Of a stretch of 64,000 bases of DNA, positions 1-9,455 are shown in pieces. The notes below the pieces were generated by a model, which worked only from the letters and a program-made list of their open reading frames with translations, was not told the DNA's origin and did not search any database. Position numbers and translations under genes: made by a program. Position 1 is the stretch's first letter; every line of letters begins with the position of its first letter. Location: positions 248,001-312,000 of the forward strand of contig OY282380.1 in NCBI GenBank assembly GCA_958295885.1, given 5' to 3'. The DNA comes from Arenicellales bacterium. Its GTDB lineage: Bacteria; Pseudomonadota; Gammaproteobacteria; Arenicellales; JAJDZL01.

Positions 1-1
1 G

Positions 2-109
2 ACCGACCGTGGCTACTACGTCCTCAGACGGGCTAATATAAGAATGTCGTCGGAAACCAACATCTTGTTCGACTGGGTCATTCGCATGAGCGAAGAAAAA
101 GACCATTGA
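2..109 (+). CDS. C-terminal fragment, possibly a LysR-type regulator (cut by window start)
   Basis: An open frame enters from the left edge and stops at TGA 107-109, giving 35 residues. It carries a Gly-Tyr-Tyr-Val-Leu stretch followed about 16 residues later by Phe-Asp-Trp-Val. This resembles the last beta strand and helix of GcvA-like LysR regulators, which end in a similar Tyr-Tyr-Leu-Val plus Phe-x-x-Trp-Leu pattern. The fragment is too short to be certain, and it could be any protein end. No other coding signal is seen beside it. Confidence 0.3.
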   Translation, partial: TDRGYYVLRRANIRMSSETNILFDWVIRMSEEKDH

Positions 110-1095
110 CGGACCGGCATATGGTGTAGCAGACCTTCATTGCTCCCGACGCTGCTCTTGAGATTTCACGCTGGTGAGACTTACATACACGTCCTCGTAG
201 CATTCAACACCAGCTGCCGCTTTCCATAATCATTCAAAATCAAACTGCCACATTTTTTCCAACTCTGCCAGCTCATCTTCAAATTTGTCTTTTCACTTAT
301 TTACATCTCGTCATTTCATTGAATTCATTTTGCTGCCGTTCAAAATTCGTTTTGTAGTTCTTAGTAAACAAATTTGGAAATTCGATTGATCATGCTATGG
401 CACTCATAGTGTATGCGCGTGTGAATTCAACATCCCTGCAGCTCCCGCGTAACGGTGCAGATCGTACAGAGCATTCGACGAATTTACAAAATTCGACTAC
501 GGATAATCCTTCATTTCGGCATCGCCAACAATGAACAGGAACTGCCGTATCTTAAACGGCTGAGAACAACCAAAAAAGCTCAAATCCAGCCTTCATTGTT
601 CGGTGCCGAAATAACTGCCCGACAAATCCAACAGGCACAACAAAAACCGACCAAAACCTGGGCATCGAATCGATCATTGTTGGCTCCAGCGGCGTAAAAT
701 GGCCGCAGTGTCAATCCGGCTGTTTGGGATCGACTGAATACACCACGAAATCACGCGCCATCAAAGTTTCCATCATCGGGCCGGGAAGTCTCAATCGCGG
801 GCTCCACCTGCTACAAAGCGTTCCGAGTGGATTGTACGATGTAAATTGATGACCAAAGGGCCGTGCTTCATGATAAAAAATCACTTCCCCACCAAGTGCA
901 GTTATTTCCAGATTAGCTTTCGCAGCGCACGAGGAGAATTATTGAGTTGACCAAAATATTCCCTGACAGAGGTCCACTTCGAACGCAACGCGGATACTTG
1001 TTTTTGCTTTGAAGACACCGCTGCCTTAAAACAATTCAGCTCGCTTTCTCTAGACTAATCTTTGTTAAGATCTTAGTCCTGACAGAACTGAATCA
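110..1095. other. Long intergenic region, no gene recognised
   Basis: Almost 1 kb without a convincing gene. An 80-codon frame at 455-697 has no recognisable domain, no ribosome binding site and low-complexity Gln/Lys content, so I do not call it. An imperfect inverted repeat lies at 1053-1078 (about 10 pairs with a 2-base bulge), close to the 3' end of rlmB. It lacks a T tract on either strand, so it is at best a weak transcript end. Confidence 0.5.
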
Positions 1096-1839
1096 TTAGA
1101 TCTGAACATTAATTCGTTGACGCGCAGCTTCGAACCCAGCAACACCGATCGCAACTGAAACGTTTAAGCTTTCTATTTGACCGAACATTGGAACTCGAAC
1201 CAGAGTATCACACTTCTTCTGGGTTTCCTTACGCAGTCCGGTTCCCTCATTGCCAAATACAAGCACACAAGACTCATTAAGATCAACATCAAACAGGGAT
1301 TGGGTGGCGTCAGGATGCAGACCGATAACCCAGTAACCGTTTTCTTTTAGAAAATCAAGCGTCCGCACTAGATTGGAAACTTCAAAAATCGGAGTAATTT
1401 CAGCGGCTCCTGCGGCAGTCCTCGATACGGTCGCGTTGATTCTGCATCCGCGGCTCTTGGGCACGATGATCCCTTTTACACCTGCTGCATGAGCACTTCG
1501 AATGCAAGCGCCCAGATTTCGAGGGTCAGTGATTGAATCCAAAACCACAATCAATGAGTTTTGGGGCAAATCACCAAGCCACCGCTTCATAGAAGGAAGC
1601 GGTTTTCTCTTGGCGTCATCGCAGAGAAGAAGCACGCCTTGATGTTTGCTGCTGCTCGTTCGTTCCGACAGTTCGGAATTGGGCACCCGCGAAATTTTCA
1701 GCCCATTTCGACTTGCAAGCGTTTCAATCTGTTTCAAACGTCTGTCAGTTCGCTGTGAACTCAACACAACAGAGCAAACCTCGCCTGCCCGATGCTCCAG
1801 CATCGCTCGCGCAGCGTGAATGCCCATTACCATTTTCAT
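1096..1839 (-). CDS. rlmB: 23S rRNA (guanosine-2251-2'-O)-methyltransferase RlmB
   Basis: Cytoplasmic SPOUT-class enzyme that uses S-adenosylmethionine to methylate the 2'-hydroxyl of G2251 in the peptidyl-transferase centre of 23S rRNA. The 247-residue protein has an N-terminal L30e-like RNA-binding part (about 1-80) and a knotted catalytic domain. All three SpoU motifs are visible: NLGACIR at 108-114, GNEGTG at 196-201 and SLNVSVA at 224-230. Length matches the family (about 245). Its start overlaps the end of rnr by 4 bases, the usual rnr-rlmB arrangement, so the two are probably cotranscribed and translationally coupled. TrmH is a related alternative, but the neighbour and the N-terminal domain favour RlmB. 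Confidence 0.93.
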   Translation of the reverse strand: MKMVMGIHAARAMLEHRAGEVCSVVLSSQRTDRRLKQIETLASRNGLKISRVPNSELSERTSSSKHQGVLLLCDDAKRKPLPSMKRWLGDLPQNSLIVVLDSITDPRNLGACIRSAHAAGVKGIIVPKSRGCRINATVSRTAAGAAEITPIFEVSNLVRTLDFLKENGYWVIGLHPDATQSLFDVDLNESCVLVFGNEGTGLRKETQKKCDTLVRVPMFGQIESLNVSVAIGVAGFEAARQRINVQI

Positions 1840-3821
1840 GATGGTTTACGATGTTTTGTTTTTCTGGATTTTCGTTTTCGGCGGCCATCAAGACCTTTCG
1901 CAGGCTCAAAATTGATGTGCCCGAGCTCAATGTCCACAGAACTTACCCGGACTCTTAGAGCCATTCCGATTGAATATGTAACTCCAGTTTCTTTGCCAAC
2001 GAGCTGTCTGGCAGTCTTCTTGAAATAGAAATGTTCCCGACCTAGATCGAATGTTGGAACCAAACCTTCAACATAGGGAAAATCAAGCCGAACAAAAACT
2101 CCAAATTTCTTAACGTCCACAACCACTCCGTCATAAATTTGACCGACATGTTTCTCCATGAATTGTACTTTCAGCCATTTTTCGGCTTCACGCGTGCAGG
2201 CGTCTGCCCGTCGCTCAAGATAAGAGCTCTCCTTCGCCACTTTTTCGAGATCCGTAGATTTGAGATCCAGCTTTTCACCCGCTATTGCTGCTTTGATGAG
2301 ACGATGAGCCACCAAATCGGGGTATCTTCGAATGGGTGACGTAAAGTGTGAATAGATCGGATAATTCAAGGCAAAGTGCAAGCCGCTCTTCGCGGAGTAC
2401 ACGGCAATTGACAAACTTCGAAGCAGATGGAGCTGAAGTGCGGACAGCAACTGAGGCTGGCCGGAAAAATGTGCCAAAATCGCGAGGTAGGTTGAACTGT
2501 TCATCTTGTCGACATCGGGAAGATTCACTCCGAATGACTCTAACAGCTGCTTCAACTCGCGCAGCCCCTTCCCTGAAGGAGGACTGTGAACGCGAAACAT
2601 TCCTGAATCACAATGGTCATGCATAAATTCAGCAGCACAAACGTTTGCCGCAAGCATTGCTTCTTCAATAAAACCATGTGCCAGCACTCGCTTTTCAACG
2701 TCAATCTTCGATAGGGTTTCGCTGCGGTCGAATTTCAGCTTCGCAGCTGGCAAATCAAATTCGAGCGCGCGTCTTTTCTTTCTGGCTTTTTGAAAACATT
2801 GATGCAATTTAGATAAATTCAATAAATTCAGAGTGACGTCATCACTCGAATTCGATCTCAGTCTATGTTCAATTTCAAAATAATGAAGAGCGGCCCGCGA
2901 ACAGATGACAGCCTTAGAAAATGCGTAGGATTGAATCTTGCCGGCAGGGTCGATAACCATCTCACACACGAGAGCCATGCGCTCTTCATTGGCTTTCAGA
3001 GAGCACAGTTGATCTGACAGTACTTTGGGGAGCATCGGCACCACAGTCAAAGGCAAATAAATCGAAGATCCTCTTGAATATGCAGCTCGGTCCAATGCAG
3101 AGTCATGGGGCACGTAATGATCAACGTCTGCAATCGCTACATACAGCCTGTAACTTCCTCCAATCAGTTTTTCGCAGCAAATGGCGTCATCGTGATCTTT
3201 CGCTGTTGGTGGGTCAATGGTGACGAATGGAAGATTTCGAAGATCTGAACGATGCCGTACGTCACTTGACGAATGATTTATCGAAAGTTCGCTTAATTCT
3301 CGATAAACAGAATCGCTCCATTCGTCTCGAACTCCGAAACGAGATCTTGCAACGAAAACCGCAATTTCGCGTTGAGACCGGAGTCGCTGATGCAATCGAA
3401 CGAATCTCCATGTGGAATGTCCAGATCTTTTTGATCGCCCTCTAGCAATTGAAATGAGCACATACTGCCCTTTTTGAACATCTATCTCAGACATCGTGCA
3501 ATCAATGCTTCCTCGAAGAGGCAATCCAACCACTGACAGCTTCAGCTTGCGTGATCTGAAATTTCCCGAATGTCGAGCTTGAGCAACAACCTGATACTCG
3601 GAAAGTCCCTGCACGGATATGATTTCCACCACTTCAGCAGCCCGACCCCGATAACGTCGAAACCTAGTCAGAATTTCAACCTGATCACCAGGCAGCACTT
3701 CTTGTAAAGCCCGCGATCTAGCCTTAAGTATTTCTCCTTTTTCCGTACGAATTCGAATCGTTTGAAAACTTACGAAATGTACCGTCGCCGTAGAAATAGC
3801 GACCTTATTCTTTGCAGGCAT
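1836..3821 (-). CDS. rnr: Ribonuclease R-type 3'-5' exoribonuclease (short form)
   Basis: Processive 3'-5' hydrolytic exoribonuclease of the RNB family, acting in mRNA turnover and rRNA quality control. The 661 residues show cold-shock-like RNA-binding segments (about 1-150), an RNB catalytic domain with the metal-binding acidic cluster DPPTAKDHDD (Asp203, 209, 211, 212), an S1 domain (about 555-640) and a Lys/Arg-rich tail typical of RNase R. It is shorter than E. coli RNase R (813) because the N-terminal winged-helix extension is missing; its size approaches RNase II (644). The adjacent rlmB and the basic tail favour RNase R over RNase II. The gene precedes rlmB with a 4-base overlap. Confidence 0.85.
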   Translation of the reverse strand: MPAKNKVAISTATVHFVSFQTIRIRTEKGEILKARSRALQEVLPGDQVEILTRFRRYRGRAAEVVEIISVQGLSEYQVVAQARHSGNFRSRKLKLSVVGLPLRGSIDCTMSEIDVQKGQYVLISIARGRSKRSGHSTWRFVRLHQRLRSQREIAVFVARSRFGVRDEWSDSVYRELSELSINHSSSDVRHRSDLRNLPFVTIDPPTAKDHDDAICCEKLIGGSYRLYVAIADVDHYVPHDSALDRAAYSRGSSIYLPLTVVPMLPKVLSDQLCSLKANEERMALVCEMVIDPAGKIQSYAFSKAVICSRAALHYFEIEHRLRSNSSDDVTLNLLNLSKLHQCFQKARKKRRALEFDLPAAKLKFDRSETLSKIDVEKRVLAHGFIEEAMLAANVCAAEFMHDHCDSGMFRVHSPPSGKGLRELKQLLESFGVNLPDVDKMNSSTYLAILAHFSGQPQLLSALQLHLLRSLSIAVYSAKSGLHFALNYPIYSHFTSPIRRYPDLVAHRLIKAAIAGEKLDLKSTDLEKVAKESSYLERRADACTREAEKWLKVQFMEKHVGQIYDGVVVDVKKFGVFVRLDFPYVEGLVPTFDLGREHFYFKKTARQLVGKETGVTYSIGMALRVRVSSVDIELGHINFEPAKGLDGRRKRKSRKTKHRKPS

Positions 3822-3886
3822 GTTTTGAATGGGCTCGTAACCCTAGAAAATGAACCAAAATGAATTCGCGGTGTTCGGCACTCAAT

Positions 3887-4654
3887 CTAAGAAGTGAGTC
3901 TAAAGTCACCGGCATCACCGTTCGATTCGATGGGTTCGATGCAGTCCATACCTGAAAATTTTGGATTATTGATTCTCGTAGAAATAGGATAGGCGCTTAA
4001 ACGACCGTCGGTGTAAGGCCCAAGCAGATTAAAGGTCGATTCTTTGTCACCGCGTAACCACTGATCGCGATGCTTAGGGTCAATTATGACAGGCATACGT
4101 TTATTTGAATTGTGAATTTCCGCCATCAGAGAATTCGCTGCAGTGGTGACGATCGTACACGAATAAAATTCCTCACCATTCGCTGCCACACCCCGTTCCC
4201 ACAATCCGGAGAAACTCATAACTGACTGCTCTTTGTGTTGAATGTGCCATGGTTGTTTGACTCGTTGATGAGGAACAATCTGCCATTCGTAAAAGCCTGT
4301 TGCAGGTATCAAACATCTTCGATCATGTTTCCAGGCATTGCGAAAACTGGGCAGTTTCCGCATTGTTTCACTTCGGGCATTCGCAGTCGAGTATTTTGGT
4401 ATTTCAGCACCAGCCCAAATCGGCACCAAAGGCCAGATTGCGCTGCACAAAATGCGTTCATTTTCATCACTCAATTTAATGATGGGAATTCTTGTCAGTT
4501 CATCATTTTCCCTTGACCGAATCGGTGTATTCCTCGGTGAAGGGCTGATGTTGTATCGCAGTCCGAACGAGTCGAGCTGAGAGTTCTGCTCCAGAATCTC
4601 AAACGTTGCCATCAGGGCCGCAGCGTCCGTCAGAATGTTAAAACGACCGCACAT
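3887..4654 (-). CDS. yedK: SOS response-associated peptidase (SRAP) family protein, YedK/HMCES type
   Basis: SRAP proteins bind single-stranded DNA and form a stable thiazolidine crosslink with abasic sites through the N-terminal cysteine, shielding them from cleavage. The 255-residue sequence starts Met-Cys-Gly-Arg-Phe, so Cys2 is exposed after Met removal. It also contains the other active-site residues expected by comparison with YedK: Asn92 in NARSE, Glu123 in GFYEW and His181 in IHNSNKRMP. Length is normal for bacterial members (about 220-260). It lies 65 bases upstream of rnr on the same strand. No LexA-like box was found in the short upstream gap to the tRNAs, so SOS control is not shown here. 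Confidence 0.93.
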   Translation of the reverse strand: MCGRFNILTDAAALMATFEILEQNSQLDSFGLRYNISPSPRNTPIRSRENDELTRIPIIKLSDENERILCSAIWPLVPIWAGAEIPKYSTANARSETMRKLPSFRNAWKHDRRCLIPATGFYEWQIVPHQRVKQPWHIQHKEQSVMSFSGLWERGVAANGEEFYSCTIVTTAANSLMAEIHNSNKRMPVIIDPKHRDQWLRGDKESTFNLLGPYTDGRLSAYPISTRINNPKFSGMDCIEPIESNGDAGDFRLTS

Positions 4655-4696
4655 GAACTAATTCATTCTCGAAATTTGGAGATCCTAGTTGGTTTC

Positions 4697-4773
4697 TGGC
4701 GCGCCCGGAGGGATTCGAACCCCCGACTCCTAGATTCGTAGTCTAGTACTCTATCCAGCTGAGCTACGGGCGC
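4697..4773 (-). tRNA. tRNA-Arg (anticodon ACG), CCA encoded
   Basis: The minus strand folds into a complete cloverleaf. The acceptor stem is GCGCCCG paired with CGGGCGC, followed by discriminator G and an encoded CCA (4697-4699). The anticodon stem CTAGA/TCTAG encloses the loop CTACGAA, giving anticodon ACG, which is normally deaminated to ICG and reads CGU/CGC/CGA. The T loop is the standard TTCGAAT. It lies 43 bases downstream of tRNA-Ser on the same strand, so both are likely processed from one transcript. Confidence 0.97.
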
Positions 4774-4816
4774 AGCGTTTACTGATTGATGAAAATCTTG
4801 ACTGATTATAAGCAAC

Positions 4817-4905
4817 TGGCGGAGAGGGTGGGATTCGAACCCACGATGGGGGATGCCCATACACCCTTAGCAGGGGCGCGCCTTCAGCCGCTCGGCCACC
4901 TCTCC
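4817..4905 (-). tRNA. tRNA-Ser (anticodon GCT), CCA encoded
   Basis: An 89-base class II tRNA with a long variable arm. The acceptor stem GGAGAGG pairs with CCTCTCC, and CCA is encoded at 4817-4819. The anticodon stem CGCCC/GGGTG encloses CTGCTAA, giving anticodon GCT for AGC/AGU serine codons. It sits downstream of lysC and upstream of tRNA-Arg. In many Gammaproteobacteria csrA lies between lysC or alaS and this tRNA; here only about 90 bases separate them. Confidence 0.97.
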
Positions 4906-4996
4906 AAGAAAGTAACAGCTGTACTAATATATTTGTTTTATAGGAACAATCGTGATTGAATTCAGGTGAGTTGACAACTTAGCCGTCTTAAAACCG

Positions 4997-6259
4997 TCAT
5001 TCTTCCAAGGCCCGCTGCGGCGCGGACTCGCGCATCGGTTCTACTTTCTGGCTCAAACCAAACGCTTCGTGCAGGGACCGAACGCCAAGTTCCACATATT
5101 TTTCATCCACGATGACTGAAATTTTGATTTCAGAAGTAGAAATCATCTGAATATTGATTCCTTCGTTCGCCAAAGTCGTGAACATCGTCTTGGCAATTCC
5201 AGTGTGCGAACGCATTCCCACACCTACCAATGAAATCTTGGCAATGTCATTTGCTCCAATTACATCTTCTGCTCCCAGCTCGTGCAGAAGTTCCCGAACA
5301 ATCTGCATGCTCTTTCGATATTCACTGCGATCAACCGTAAACGTCAAATCGGTATTGTTGTCGCTCCCTACATTCTGAATGATCATATCAACGTTAATAT
5401 GCGCATCCGCAATCGGACTGAACACCTTTGAGGCAATGCCAGGACGATCCTGAACTCTCTTGATCGTAAGTTTTGCCTCATTGACATTGTAAGCGATACC
5501 AGTAATTTTGGGCTGTTCCATGCTTGATTCCTCTGAAGTTATCAAAGTGCCAGGTACATCATGATAGGACGACAGTACTCGAACTGGAACTTCGTACTTG
5601 TGTGCGAACTCCATTGCTCTAATCTGCAGAACTTTAGCGCCGGAACTCGACAGTTCCAGCATTTCTTCCGCCGTAACCTGCTTCAGGCATCTTGCCTCGG
5701 GAACAACTCGAGGATCTGTAGTCATCACACCATCTACATCCGTATAAATTCTGCACTCTTTCGCATCAAGAGCAGCGGCTAAGGCAACTGCTGTGGTGTC
5801 CGAACCACCACGTCCAAGAGTTGTGATCTCACCATCGGACGACACTCCCTGAAATCCAGCAACAACGACGATGGTGCCGCTGCTCAGTTCTTTCAAGATT
5901 TTCTGCGTGCCAACAGACTTTACCCTCGCCTTCCCATGCATTTCATTCGTTCGGATCGGAATTTGCATGCCCGTATAGGACTTAGCAACATAACCTTCGC
6001 GCAAAATCGCCATACTGAACAGGGCAATCGAAACCTGTTCACCCGTAGACATTGCCATGTCCAACTCTCTTTCAGATGGGTATTCATTAACTTGCTTTGC
6101 CAGATTGATGAGACGATTGGTTTCGCCTTCCATTGCTGAGAGTACGACAACGACATCATAGCCCTCGGCTTTTGTTCTTAAGACTCGATTGGCAACCCGA
6201 TTGATTTTTTCAACGGTGCCGACCGAAGACCCACCAAACTTTTCAACCACGATTGTCAC
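4997..6259 (-). CDS. lysC: Aspartate kinase (monofunctional, two ACT domains)
   Basis: Phosphorylates L-aspartate with ATP, the first committed step to lysine, threonine and methionine. The 420-residue protein begins with the kinase motif KFGGSS (7-12) and has the catalytic-loop motif GRGGSDTTA (149-157). Two C-terminal ACT domains (about 268-335 and 347-405) normally bind the feedback inhibitors lysine and threonine. The length fits the single-function class seen in Pseudomonas. The start is GTG (6257-6259), chosen because the family begins about six residues before KFGGSS. It follows alaS on the same strand at 67 bases. No riboswitch-like leader fits in that short gap. Confidence 0.95.
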   Translation of the reverse strand: MTIVVEKFGGSSVGTVEKINRVANRVLRTKAEGYDVVVVLSAMEGETNRLINLAKQVNEYPSERELDMAMSTGEQVSIALFSMAILREGYVAKSYTGMQIPIRTNEMHGKARVKSVGTQKILKELSSGTIVVVAGFQGVSSDGEITTLGRGGSDTTAVALAAALDAKECRIYTDVDGVMTTDPRVVPEARCLKQVTAEEMLELSSSGAKVLQIRAMEFAHKYEVPVRVLSSYHDVPGTLITSEESSMEQPKITGIAYNVNEAKLTIKRVQDRPGIASKVFSPIADAHINVDMIIQNVGSDNNTDLTFTVDRSEYRKSMQIVRELLHELGAEDVIGANDIAKISLVGVGMRSHTGIAKTMFTTLANEGINIQMISTSEIKISVIVDEKYVELGVRSLHEAFGLSQKVEPMRESAPQRALEE

Positions 6260-6326
6260 TGTCTTTTGCCCATGCGCGAATTTTATGAAGAATCAAAAAG
6301 AAAAAGAATTCTGAAATAGATGAATT

Positions 6327-8942
6327 CTATACTAGAAGACTGGGCACTGCTTCAAGTGCAGAATCAATATTATCTCCGCGAGGACCGCCGCCCTGCGCCA
6401 TATGGGGTTTGCCACCACCGTTTCCGTTTACCAGTGAAGAGAGCTGTTTTATTATTTTTCCTGCGTGAAGCCGACCCAGCAAATCTTTTGACACGGTGCA
6501 GATCAAGGTGGCTTTGCCGTCCCTTACAGAACCTAAGACCACGACTCCAGACCCTACGTTCTGCTGCATGCGAGCCATAATTTTTCTCAGGTCCTTGGCA
6601 TCCACATCATCATGGCGAGACACAAAGAGCCTCACGTCACCGACTACCTGAGCAGATGAATTCGAAGAGGAACCATCACCAGTTGCAATTCGAGTCTTGA
6701 GTTCGGACAGTTCCTTTTCTAGCATTCGATTTTTGCTGACCGCCTGTTCCACTTTCCCGAGCGCTTCATGCACGCTGGAATTCAATAATCTGGATACACC
6801 TGACAATAGCCTGAAATCTGCCTGAATTCGCTCAACGGCCTTTTGACCGGTCAAAGCCTCTAAGCGGCGAATGCCCGAAGCTATGCTGGATTCCTGCGTA
6901 ATCTTGAAAAGACCGATATCACCCGTTCGGGATACGTGAGTGCCGCCACAAAGTTCAAGTGAATAATCACCTCCCATACTAATGACTCTCACTTCCGAAT
7001 CGTATTTTTCTCCGAATAGAGCTGCTGCACCTTGTGCTTTTGCCTGGTCCAATTCCATAATCTGCGAACGAACCAGCGTATTTTCTCGAATGTGCTGATT
7101 CACCTGAGACTCAATTTCTACAATTTCATCTTCACTTACGGGAGCATCATGAGAAAAGTCAAATCTCAACCGATCCGGTGCTACGAGTGATCCCTTTTGC
7201 TGAACATGAACCCCCAAAACGTTTTTCAGTGCGGCATGAAGCAAATGAGTTGCAGAATGATTTCTTCTGGTCGAATTCCGTTTTTCGGCATCAACTCGCG
7301 CGGTTATTGAATCGCCGACAGAAACTCGACCATCCCTAACGTAACCGATATGCCCAATAACTTGATGCTTTATGTATTGCGTATCTTCAACGACAAAGGT
7401 TCCAGATTTCGAATGAATGCTTCCAACATCTCCCACTTGGCCGCCACTTTCGGCATAAAATGGTGAAACGTCCAAGATCAACATCGCTTGCCGACCTGCC
7501 TCGACCTCATCCAATAATTCTCGATTCGCTTGAATCGCTTCGATATGCGCCCGCTGCTCATCGTTCTGGTATCCAGAAAATTCAGTTCCTGCAACCGAAT
7601 CCAGCATAGATTCTGTTCCAGTTCCCAAATCCACTCCTACTGCAGAACCGGACAACTTCCCGGCTTTGGACCGCTCCCGCTGCTGTGTCATCGACTTTTC
7701 GAAAGCAGCTTTATCCAATGACAAATTCCGCTCGCGCAAGTAATCTTCGGTTAAGTCCAAAGGAAATCCATAGGTATCGTACAAGCGAAAAGCGATGTCA
7801 CCCGGTAGCACTGATCCCGATAAAGCTGCAATTTCTCTGTCTAAAATTCTTAATCCAGCATCAAGAGTGCTTAAGAATTTCTCTTCTTCTCTCAAAATAA
7901 CGCGCTCAACCTGAGTTCTTGCATGACGCAGCTCCGGATAAGCATCACCCATTTGTTCCACAAGCGTTCCCGTCAACTGATTAAAAAACGGCCGCTTGCA
8001 GCCCATCTGATAACCATGTCTAATCGCTCTTCGAATTATCCGACGGAGCACATATCCCCTGGTTTCATTCGATGGAGTCACGCCATCGGCAATCAAGAAC
8101 GCTGCCGATCGTATATGATCGGCGATCACTCTCAATGCCTTACTCTCATAGTCAGCGGTTCCGACTACAGCCGCAGCGTCGTGAATCAATGCCTGAAACA
8201 AATCAATCTCGTAGTTGCTGTACACCTTCTGCAACACGGTTGCAATCCGTTCCAAGCCCATTCCGGTGTCAACTGATGGTCTGGGCAGCGGTTTCATGCT
8301 GCCGTCGGCAAAGCGTTCGAACTGCATGAACACCAGATTCCAAAGTTCAACATATCGATCGCCATCTTCGTCCTCCGAGCCCGGGGGACCGCCTTCTACA
8401 TCTGGACCGTGGTCGTAAAATATTTCCGTACAGGGTCCACAAGGTCCCGTGTCACCCATCGCCCAAAAATTATCGGAAGTAGCAATTCGCTTAAAACGTT
8501 CTTTCGGAATCCCGATTTCATTCTGCCATACATCTGCTGCTTCATCATCGTCTTTATAGACGGTGACCCATAAACGATCTTTATCTAAACCAATGGCATC
8601 TGTCAGAAGATTCCAAGCGTAGTGGATCGCCTGCTGCTTGAAATAATCACCGAAGCTGAAATTTCCAAGCATTTCAAAAAAAGTGTGATGTCGAGCGGTA
8701 TAACCAACGTTTTCTAAATCATTGTGCTTGCCGCCCGCGCGTACGCAGCGCTGTGCGGTGACCGCTCTGGAGTACCGCCGTCTGTCCTGTCCAGTAAACA
8801 CATCTTTAAACTGCACCATTCCAGAATTTGTGAACAGCAGCGTTGGATCATTGCCGGGTACGAGAGAACTGCTTGGCACGACTTCGTGCCCTCTTTCCTT
8901 AAAAAATTCCAAAAAAAGCTGCCGCAGCTGAAATGTCTTCAT
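6327..8942 (-). CDS. alaS: Alanyl-tRNA synthetase
   Basis: Charges tRNA-Ala and edits mischarged Ser/Gly-tRNA-Ala. At 871 residues it matches the full family length. The N-terminal class II catalytic domain opens with the conserved FFKERGHEVVPSSSLVPG segment and includes the GMGLERI motif of the active site. The editing domain has the zinc-site pattern HSATHLLH and the later CGGTH. The C-terminal DHHA1 domain has the glycine-rich GNGGGKPHMAQGGGP run used in tRNA recognition and oligomerisation. It lies between recX and lysC on the same strand; recA-recX-alaS is a conserved order. No ribosome binding site is obvious before the ATG. Confidence 0.97.
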   Translation of the reverse strand: MKTFQLRQLFLEFFKERGHEVVPSSSLVPGNDPTLLFTNSGMVQFKDVFTGQDRRRYSRAVTAQRCVRAGGKHNDLENVGYTARHHTFFEMLGNFSFGDYFKQQAIHYAWNLLTDAIGLDKDRLWVTVYKDDDEAADVWQNEIGIPKERFKRIATSDNFWAMGDTGPCGPCTEIFYDHGPDVEGGPPGSEDEDGDRYVELWNLVFMQFERFADGSMKPLPRPSVDTGMGLERIATVLQKVYSNYEIDLFQALIHDAAAVVGTADYESKALRVIADHIRSAAFLIADGVTPSNETRGYVLRRIIRRAIRHGYQMGCKRPFFNQLTGTLVEQMGDAYPELRHARTQVERVILREEEKFLSTLDAGLRILDREIAALSGSVLPGDIAFRLYDTYGFPLDLTEDYLRERNLSLDKAAFEKSMTQQRERSKAGKLSGSAVGVDLGTGTESMLDSVAGTEFSGYQNDEQRAHIEAIQANRELLDEVEAGRQAMLILDVSPFYAESGGQVGDVGSIHSKSGTFVVEDTQYIKHQVIGHIGYVRDGRVSVGDSITARVDAEKRNSTRRNHSATHLLHAALKNVLGVHVQQKGSLVAPDRLRFDFSHDAPVSEDEIVEIESQVNQHIRENTLVRSQIMELDQAKAQGAAALFGEKYDSEVRVISMGGDYSLELCGGTHVSRTGDIGLFKITQESSIASGIRRLEALTGQKAVERIQADFRLLSGVSRLLNSSVHEALGKVEQAVSKNRMLEKELSELKTRIATGDGSSSNSSAQVVGDVRLFVSRHDDVDAKDLRKIMARMQQNVGSGVVVLGSVRDGKATLICTVSKDLLGRLHAGKIIKQLSSLVNGNGGGKPHMAQGGGPRGDNIDSALEAVPSLLV

Positions 8943-8951
8943 CGGATCGAT

Positions 8952-9455
8952 TCAGGTAAAAATTTTATTGTCGTATTTTCCCAGAACATCATGTATCAGC
9001 TCGGCCCCAAATCCTCTATTTCTCAAAAAGTTGGCCCGTTTCATCCAATCATTGGCGCTTTCAATAGGTCGTTCGCCATATTTTTTTGCGACCAACTGTT
9101 CAAGGCGTTCCTTCCAATTTTCGTTGAGTTGATCCATGCTGTTGGTTACCAGTTCCGGATCTACGCCCCTCTGCCGAAGTTCATACTCGAGTCGAAAGGG
9201 GCCGTATCCTCTGTCTGCTCGCACACGCATCAAAGCTCTGGCGAATCTTCCGTCATTCACCAGATCCTGTTCGGCCAGCTTCGCGACGGTGTCGGCTGCG
9301 ACATCTCGCTCAAATCCTTTTGCAGCGAGCTTGTTTACAAGTTCCTTGACGCTATACTCGCGACGCGCCAAGCATCGAAGAGCAGCGGTCCGGGCCGCTG
9401 CTTCCCTGTTATTCACTGCGTATTCGCGTGGCAGATCAGACTTATTTTGATTCAT
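8952..9455 (-). CDS. recX: RecA regulator RecX
   Basis: RecX binds RecA filaments and limits their growth and strand exchange. The 167-residue protein is built of repeated three-helix units, seen in the stretches [20 protein letters not shown] and [21 protein letters not shown], as in the RecX family (about 150-170 residues). It overlaps the 3' end of recA by 14 bases in another frame. This suggests translation coupled to recA and a fixed low RecX:RecA ratio, as known in other Proteobacteria. alaS follows 9 bases downstream. Confidence 0.93.
   Translation of the reverse strand: MNQNKSDLPREYAVNNREAAARTAALRCLARREYSVKELVNKLAAKGFERDVAADTVAKLAEQDLVNDGRFARALMRVRADRGYGPFRLEYELRQRGVDPELVTNSMDQLNENWKERLEQLVAKKYGERPIESANDWMKRANFLRNRGFGAELIHDVLGKYDNKIFT

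Noticed and set aside
455..697. 80-codon plus-strand frame
   Set aside because: No start context, no domain, biased Gln/Lys composition; likely chance.
1053..1078. Terminator downstream of rlmB
   Set aside because: Imperfect stem with a bulge and no T tract on the minus strand.
4663..4860. 65-codon minus-strand frame
   Set aside because: It is the translation of the two tRNA genes; the familiar VAQLDRV and RSRGFESLRA strings come from tRNA sequence.
4697..4905. ICE attachment at the tRNA pair
   Set aside because: Both tRNAs are complete and flanked by core genes; no repeat of the tRNA 3' ends was seen elsewhere in the window.
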